Assembly: GCA_904501945.1 (NCBI GenBank)
Contig: CAJGCU010000035.1
Location: forward strand, 1 to 20,566
Length of the DNA: 20,566 bases
Reading direction: 5' to 3'
Origin: an uncultured Bacteroidaceae bacterium
GTDB taxonomy: Bacteria > Bacteroidota > Bacteroidia > Bacteroidales > Bacteroidaceae
The position numbers and the translations under genes were made by a program. Shown here one piece after another: positions 15,795-20,566 of the stretch. Within the stretch, counting starts at the first letter, position 1. Every line of letters starts with the position of its first letter. The notes beneath the pieces are model-generated. The model did not search any database, was not told where the DNA came from, and worked only from the letters and a program-made list of their open reading frames with translations.

Positions 15795-17216
15795 CTATCG
15801 CTTCTCCAGCAGCACAACATTTTCTACATGCTGCGTATGCGGGAACATATCTACAGGCTGAACTTTCGCCACCTTATAATCAGAATCAAGCAATTGCAAA
15901 TCACGTGCTTGCGTAGCAGGATTACAGCTTACATAGACAATTTTTTGAGGTGCGGCAAAAAGTATTGCATCGATTACGTCTTGATGCATTCCGGCACGAG
16001 GAGGGTCTGTGATGATAACATCTGGCCTTCCATGCTCTTCGATAAATTCTCTATTAAGAATATCTTTCATGTCGCCGGCATAAAACAAAGTATTATCAAT
16101 GCCATTGATTTCTGAATTCACTTTTGCGTCCTCTATGGCTTCTGGCACATATTCTATACCTATTACTTTCTTCGCCCGTTTTGCTACAAAATTTGCAATA
16201 GTACCCGTTCCTGTATATAAGTCATAAACCAATTCGTCACCCTTTAAGTCAGCAAAAGAACGAGCCACTTTATACAGTTCATATGCCTGATCGGTATTGG
16301 TCTGATAGAACGATTTTGGACCTACCTTGAAACGCAAATCTTCCATCTGCTCATAGATGTAATCCTTGCCTTTTACCACATGAATCTCTTGGTCAGCAAA
16401 CGTATCATTAGCCTTATGATTATCAACGTATAAGAGCGAAGTTATTTGAGGAAAGGTTTCAGCTAAATGCTGCATCAAATTATCGGCCTTCAATTGTTCC
16501 TCAGGAGTCTCAATACGGAACTGCACAAGGAACATTAATTCGCCCGTATTACTTGTACGAATCATCAACGAACGCAACAAACCTCGATTTTGACGCAAGT
16601 CATAAAACTCAAGTCCATGTTCCAATGCGTATCTGCGAATTTCGTTGCGTATGAGGTTATTCACATTATCCATCAGATGACATTCTTCAATGTCTAATAT
16701 TTTATCGAAAGCTCCTGTGATGTGAAAGCCAACAGCATCCATCACGTCGTATTTCACATCTTGACGTACCTCATCTTCTGTGAGCCATCTCTTATTGGAA
16801 AAGCCAAATTCCAGTTTGTTACGATAGCCATAGATTTGTTTGCTTCCTAAAATAGGAAGAAACTCTGGAAGTTCAATCTTTCCTATACGGCTTAAGTTGT
16901 CATAAACTTGCTGCTGCTTTGCTTTCAGCTGCTCTTCATACTTCAAGCACTGCCATTTGCACCCTCCACAAACGCCATAATGAGAACAAACCGGCTGTGT
17001 GCGCAAAGGTGATGCCTCATGCAGTTTTACAGCAACAGCCTCCATATAGGAACTCTTTTTCTTTTTCACTTGCAAATCCACCACATCGCCAGGCACAACA
17101 AAGGGAACAAAAACAACTTTATCATCTATGCGAGCTAAAGCCTTTCCCTCAGCAGCACACGCCAAGATTGTCACCTTGTCCAGCAAGGGTAACTGCTTCT
17201 TTTTATTACGAGCCAT
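15795..17216 (-). CDS. rlmD: 23S rRNA (uracil-5-)-methyltransferase, RlmD/RumA type
   Basis: A 473-residue SAM-dependent methyltransferase that makes 5-methyluridine in 23S rRNA (U1939 in E. coli). The N-terminal TRAM-like beta-barrel covers about residues 8-65. The 4Fe-4S ligands are Cys77, Cys83 and Cys86 in CSHYGVCGGCKWQ, with Cys179 in DIEECHL. The SAM site is VYDLYTGTGTIANFVA, and TDPPRAGMH precedes the catalytic nucleophile Cys431 in YVSCNPAT. The open frame reaches up to 17342, but I place the start at ATG 17216 (MARNKKKQLP): the promoter box at 17249-17256 lies inside the longer frame, and the extra 42 residues are hydrophobic and unlike the family. Members methylate U747, U1939 or tRNA U54; all four iron-sulfur cysteines argue for an RlmD/RumA-type enzyme. 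Confidence 0.9.
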   Translation of the reverse strand: MARNKKKQLPLLDKVTILACAAEGKALARIDDKVVFVPFVVPGDVVDLQVKKKKSSYMEAVAVKLHEASPLRTQPVCSHYGVCGGCKWQCLKYEEQLKAKQQQVYDNLSRIGKIELPEFLPILGSKQIYGYRNKLEFGFSNKRWLTEDEVRQDVKYDVMDAVGFHITGAFDKILDIEECHLMDNVNNLIRNEIRRYALEHGLEFYDLRQNRGLLRSLMIRTSNTGELMFLVQFRIETPEEQLKADNLMQHLAETFPQITSLLYVDNHKANDTFADQEIHVVKGKDYIYEQMEDLRFKVGPKSFYQTNTDQAYELYKVARSFADLKGDELVYDLYTGTGTIANFVAKRAKKVIGIEYVPEAIEDAKVNSEINGIDNTLFYAGDMKDILNREFIEEHGRPDVIITDPPRAGMHQDVIDAILFAAPQKIVYVSCNPATQARDLQLLDSDYKVAKVQPVDMFPHTQHVENVVLLEKR

Positions 17217-17248
17217 AAAAAAATGAAAATCTTTTAACAAATAACTTA

Positions 17249-17256
17249 CAAAGATA
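17249..17256 (-). promoter_or_regulatory. Bacteroidota promoter for the rlmD operon
   Basis: On the minus strand the -7 box is TATCTTTG, an exact TAnnTTTG match. A TTTTG stands 18 bases upstream of it, close to the 19-21 base spacing expected for the -33 TTTG element. The implied start near 17242 leaves a leader of about 25 bases before ATG 17216. Confidence 0.68.
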
Positions 17257-17761
17257 AGGATAATAGTGCTGAAACAAAAGTGAAAAGTTAAAAAAACGCT
17301 CTTTAAACCTCGAAATTCCATCATCCACAAACAAAATGCCATTTTTTCATCTTTTTCTCTAGAGAAACAACACAGAATTACCCTCTAAAAATCGGGCTCC
17401 TATAACAGTAACAGAAAAACATCTCGTTCTTCTTTTGGACACACAAGAATGACATCCCCAAACGACGTTGGCATATCGTCCATCCGTTCTAAGGCATATC
17501 GAGATTACGGTGTAGGGCTCATCGAGATTACGGTGTAGGGCTTATCGTAAAGATGGTGTATCCGCAACTTTTGCATGAGTTTTTTTTCTATCAAAACGTC
17601 CATCTTTTGTATACAGAACAGGCTATCATACTGACACTAATCCCTGAACTTTTTTTAGAAAAAAGCACATAAAAAGGTACAACCACCATTCAAACGGGCC
17701 AATATAGCACTCCAACAGCAGTTTTTCTCCCATTTTACTTTTCAAATTCATTGTAATTACA
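17257..17761. other. Divergent intergenic region between rlmD and the Gfo/Idh gene
   Basis: No gene seen. It contains the motif AAAATGCCATTTTTTC (17333-17348), shared in part with the other divergent spacer at 2409 and 2649. It also holds the perfect 14-bp palindrome TTTCTCTAGAGAAA (17354-17367), the 23-bp-period array (17472-17563) and a small A/T stem CTTTTTT/AAAAAAG near 17650. Confidence 0.6.
17472..17563 (+). repeat. 23-bp-period tandem repeat, array 2
   Basis: Units 17495-17517 and 17518-17540 differ at only two positions near the unit edge and share ATCGAGATTACGGTGTAGGG. Unit 17541-17563 keeps CGTAAAGATGGTGTA, and 17472-17494 is a diverged leading copy starting CATATCGT. Aligned to array 1 read on the minus strand, the units match at about 13-15 of 23 positions by eye, sharing the core CGTAATnAyGGTGtA. 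Each array has two strong central copies with weaker ones at the edges. Confidence 0.87.
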
Positions 17762-17769
17762 TATATTTG
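17762..17769 (+). promoter_or_regulatory. Bacteroidota -7 box for the Gfo/Idh operon
   Basis: TATATTTG matches TAnnTTTG exactly, 31 bases upstream of ATG 17801. The -33 element is not clear. Confidence 0.62.
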
Positions 17770-17800
17770 CAATTTTAATGCGTGCATTTATCACAAAACA

Positions 17801-18799
17801 ATGATGGAACATTTAAAAGACGTAAAATGGGGATTCATCGGCTGCGGAGAAGTGACCGAGAAGAAAAGCGGCCCTGCCTTTGGAAAGATTGAAGGCAGCA
17901 GCGTTGTTGCCGTGATGAGTCGCGACGAAGAGAAAGCAAAATCATACGCTTTACGTCATGGCATAAAGAAATACTATTCGGATGCCCAATCGCTCGTCAG
18001 CGACCCTGAAGTAAATGCCGTTTACATCGCAACGCCACCATCATCGCATGCAACCTTTGCCATCATGGCAATGAAAGCAGGAAAACCGGCATATATCGAA
18101 AAGCCTTTAGCTGCAAGCTATCTCGACTGCCTGCGAGTGAACCGCATCAGCAAACTGACAGGGATACCATGCTTCGTGGCATTTTACCGCAGGTATCTGC
18201 CTTATTTCGAAAAGGTACAGAACATCGTGAAAAACAATGCCATAGGAAAGGTTCTCACCGTACAAATACGATTTGCCGTTCCACCCAGAGAATTAGACTA
18301 TCAGAGCGGAAAAGAACTGCCATGGAGGCTTCAGCCAGAAGTAGCTGGTGGAGGCGGATACTTTTACGACCTTGCTGCCCATCAGATTGATTTCCTGCAA
18401 TACCTCTTTGGACCTATTATCGAAGCAGAAGGTTTTTGCCAAAACATGGCAGGACTCTACAAAGTGGAAGACACATTCAATGCCTGCTTCCGTTTCAGCA
18501 ACGGGCTTTCGGGTAGTGCATCATGGTGTTTCGTAGCTCACGAGTCAGCGCGAAGAGATCGCATTTCCATCGTAGGAACAAAAGGGAAAATCGTCTTTTC
18601 CGTCTTTGATTACGAGCCCATTGTGCTCGACACAGAAAAAGGACAAGAAAAAATCATCGTAGAAAATCCTCCCCATGTACAAATGGGAATGATAGAAAAA
18701 GTGGTAAGACACCTTCAAGGAAAAGACATCTGCGACTGCGACTCCCTCAGCGCAACAGCCACGAATTGGGTGATGGACAGAATATTGGGAAAGATTTAA
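17801..18799 (+). CDS. Gfo/Idh/MocA family NAD(P)-dependent oxidoreductase
   Basis: A 332-residue protein with the two-domain Gfo/Idh/MocA architecture. The N-terminal Rossmann fold has GFIGCGEVTE (11-20, a variant of GxGxxG) and YIATPPSSHATFAIMAMKAG. The EKP motif (100-102) supplies the catalytic-site lysine. The C-terminal alpha/beta domain carries GGGYFYDLAAHQIDFLQYLFG (184-204), where Asp190 and His194 sit at the usual catalytic positions. The family oxidises or reduces sugars, inositols or biliverdin-like compounds using NAD(P); the substrate is not determined by these motifs. There is no signal peptide. ATG 17804 directly after 17801 is an equally possible start. The DUF4421 gene follows after 30 bases. 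Confidence 0.92.
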   Translation: MMEHLKDVKWGFIGCGEVTEKKSGPAFGKIEGSSVVAVMSRDEEKAKSYALRHGIKKYYSDAQSLVSDPEVNAVYIATPPSSHATFAIMAMKAGKPAYIEKPLAASYLDCLRVNRISKLTGIPCFVAFYRRYLPYFEKVQNIVKNNAIGKVLTVQIRFAVPPRELDYQSGKELPWRLQPEVAGGGGYFYDLAAHQIDFLQYLFGPIIEAEGFCQNMAGLYKVEDTFNACFRFSNGLSGSASWCFVAHESARRDRISIVGTKGKIVFSVFDYEPIVLDTEKGQEKIIVENPPHVQMGMIEKVVRHLQGKDICDCDSLSATATNWVMDRILGKI

Positions 18800-18829
18800 T
18801 CAAGTTACACAACAGAAAATAACGACACG

Positions 18830-19960
18830 ATGAGTCACATACAAAAAAAATATATTCTTGCACTCCTCATAGCCGTCTTTACATGGACGGCTGGATGTGC
18901 GTATGATGACTCAAATATTTCAAATACTTCCAACAGCGACTACCCTGTTCCTAATAATCAGCCTGACTCTCTATATACAAAAAAGAAATCGTTCTTGACA
19001 AAAGCATTCAATGGCGTCACGAACTTTTTCATGGGTTGCGATACAAATTATGTTACACCACAGAAATATCAGCTGACAGCACAAGCAGAACTCTCCTACT
19101 GGCATGACTATTATTCAATGAGATCGTCAGAAACGGGAAACAGAATGATTATAGAATCCGACCCGTCTGCCATTTTAGGAGGCTATTTATACTACAGCAT
19201 TTTAGGATATGGTGTAGTGTGGAATCTCAACGACCTTGGAATCCCGGCGGGAAAAACCAACGGTACATCCATGAGGCAATCTATCGTTCTACATACAGCT
19301 AAGATTTTTGCTGAATATTATACATTTAATTCTGGCAAAGGAGCAGAGATTCGAAGTATCAGTGGAGTCAATTTGGAAGGCAAAGACCGAACATTCAGAG
19401 GATTAGACTCACGATGCAGAGGAATAAGTGCCATGTATTTCTTCAACAACAAGAAATTCTCGTGGCCAGCAGCTTTTGGAGCCAATGCTGTACAAAGAAA
19501 GAGCAGCGGAAGTTGGAGTTTAGGATTTCAACTGAACCACCAAAGAATCAGTTTCGACAAAGAAGCTCTACCAGAACATTTGAAAGAAGACATCGATTCA
19601 ACCTTGCTCTTCAGTCATGTCAATTATCATGATTACAATATCAGCATAGGATATAACTACAATTGGGTTCTAGGACGCAATGTATTTTTAGCCACATCGT
19701 TGATTCCTAGCGTAGGCTACCGCCGTTCAAATATTACAGAAACGACAGAAGAAAAGCATTCCATCCTCAACAACATCTCTACAGACCTGAATTTTAGATT
19801 ATCCTTGTTTTGGAATAACACGAAATTATTCAGCGGACTTATTTTTGAAGCCCACACTTATGCCTACAGAAAAAACAAATTTGGTTTAACAAATACATAC
19901 GGAACACTAAAATACATTGTTGGTTTCAACTTCTGGAAAAAGCCACAATACAAAAATTAA
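18830..19960 (+). CDS. DUF4421 family envelope protein
   Basis: A 376-residue exported protein of the DUF4421 family, known mainly from Bacteroidota and without established function. The N-terminus (KKYILALLIAVFTWTAGC) is a signal peptide. It may be a lipoprotein signal with Cys23 as anchor (TAGC), though Thr at -3 is unusual. FFMGCDTNYVTPQKYQLT (about 67-84) is the family's characteristic segment. The rest is rich in alternating aromatic strands such as YNISIGYNYNWVLGRNVFLA, and the C-terminus ends in a strand with aromatic residues (LKYIVGFNFW), suggesting an outer-membrane beta-barrel. A lipid anchor and a barrel would be an unusual pair, so one of these readings may be wrong. It lies between the oxidoreductase (30-base gap) and another secreted protein (34-base gap). 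Confidence 0.82.
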   Translation: MSHIQKKYILALLIAVFTWTAGCAYDDSNISNTSNSDYPVPNNQPDSLYTKKKSFLTKAFNGVTNFFMGCDTNYVTPQKYQLTAQAELSYWHDYYSMRSSETGNRMIIESDPSAILGGYLYYSILGYGVVWNLNDLGIPAGKTNGTSMRQSIVLHTAKIFAEYYTFNSGKGAEIRSISGVNLEGKDRTFRGLDSRCRGISAMYFFNNKKFSWPAAFGANAVQRKSSGSWSLGFQLNHQRISFDKEALPEHLKEDIDSTLLFSHVNYHDYNISIGYNYNWVLGRNVFLATSLIPSVGYRRSNITETTEEKHSILNNISTDLNFRLSLFWNNTKLFSGLIFEAHTYAYRKNKFGLTNTYGTLKYIVGFNFWKKPQYKN

Positions 19961-19994
19961 AAACAACATACTGAAACTAAAAACCTAAATAAAT

Positions 19995-20566
19995 ATGAAG
20001 AAAATCACATTAACTGCACTTTTTGCATTATCTGCATTATCGGTTCCTGCACAGAACGGATGGGTTAACATGACAGATAGTTACATCATCAATCCTCGAT
20101 TTGATAATGACGACATTTCAACAGGATGGGAAGGAACTTCTTTTGGAGCATACAATCCCAAAGAAAACGCTGAACATTACGAAAAAAATTATGACACCTA
20201 TCAAAACATCAAAGGTCTGAAAGCAGGAAAGTATCGTATCAGCCTAAACGCTTTCTATCGCATGGGAGGTGCAGACAACGACTACGACTTATATTCTTCT
20301 GGCAATTATAGCGGAAACCAACACGCAATTTTATATGCTCATACATCAGAAGGGGAATTTACAACACCGATCTTACCATCATCATCTGCGGCTTTGGAAG
20401 AATCTTTGGGCGGAGGAATTAGCCAAGTTAGACATTGGGAATCCACCCCTCTTTACATCCCCAACACTATGGAGTCTGCCTATTATTGGTTTGAAGCAGG
20501 CTATTACGAAAACACTGTAGAATGCGAAGTCGGCAGTAATGGTGAATTAACCATTGGTATAAGAAA
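19995..20566 (+). CDS. Secreted beta-sandwich (carbohydrate-binding-like) protein, 3' end outside window
   Basis: The frame opens at ATG 19995 and is still open at the window end, giving 190 residues. A signal peptide (MKKITLTALFALSALSVPAQ) precedes NGWVN. The mature part begins with the layout of a galactose-binding-like beta-sandwich as seen in secreted Prevotella and Bacteroides proteins: a NPRFDNDD strand, then STGWEGTSF, then YDTYQNIKGLKAGKYRISLN followed by AFYRMGG. Such modules often sit in front of catalytic, adhesin or sorting domains, which would be outside the window. The ligand is unknown. The gene starts 34 bases after the DUF4421 gene and probably shares its transcript. Confidence 0.78.
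   Translation, partial: MKKITLTALFALSALSVPAQNGWVNMTDSYIINPRFDNDDISTGWEGTSFGAYNPKENAEHYEKNYDTYQNIKGLKAGKYRISLNAFYRMGGADNDYDLYSSGNYSGNQHAILYAHTSEGEFTTPILPSSSAALEESLGGGISQVRHWESTPLYIPNTMESAYYWFEAGYYENTVECEVGSNGELTIGIR

Noticed and set aside
17217..17342. 42-residue hydrophobic N-terminal extension of RlmD, which would be a membrane anchor
   Set aside because: The promoter at 17249-17256 lies within it, and RlmD proteins normally begin at the TRAM domain, so translation most likely starts at 17216.

Overview
The window looks like chromosome from a member of the Bacteroidales, most likely Prevotella or a close relative. Three things point there. Several genes are preceded by the Bacteroidota sigma-factor -7 box TAnnTTTG instead of a TATAAT box. 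Shine-Dalgarno sequences are mostly absent. The gene content is typical: DUF4421, an MG2/TonB-plug-like secreted protein, a non-catalytic M16 protein, and gyrA followed by a secreted repeat protein. The genus is an inference; no rRNA or tRNA gene lies in the window.

Layout. Bases 1-1228 (+): the C-terminal end of a Rid-family/chorismatase-like protein, then a Cof-type HAD phosphatase. A 13-bp bidirectional hairpin separates them from a minus-strand two-domain carboxymuconolactone-decarboxylase-like gene (1293-2072). A 650-bp divergent spacer holds a promoter for each strand, several inverted repeats and a 23-bp tandem repeat. Next comes a plus-strand cluster: a class A penicillin-binding protein (PBP1A type), kdsB (CMP-KDO synthetase) and an M16 peptidase-like protein. 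gyrA and a secreted repeat protein follow under their own promoter and end at an exceptionally long perfect hairpin (11415-11488). A 660-bp convergent spacer without a convincing gene follows.

The minus-strand unit 17216-12153 reads rlmD (23S rRNA U1939 methyltransferase type), then an RluA-family pseudouridine synthase, then a large secreted MG2-domain protein, with gaps of about 40 bases. A second divergent spacer (17217-17800) carries another 23-bp-period tandem repeat, related to the first but inverted. The final plus-strand unit is a Gfo/Idh/MocA oxidoreductase, a DUF4421 envelope protein and a secreted beta-sandwich-like protein cut by the window end.

Most of the window is housekeeping: cell-wall and LPS synthesis, DNA topology and rRNA modification, with Bacteroidota-specific envelope proteins attached to these operons. 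I found no defence system, CRISPR array, prophage or intact insertion sequence. The most unexplained signal is the shared 23-bp-period repeat, found in both divergent intergenic regions and nowhere else that I saw in the window.
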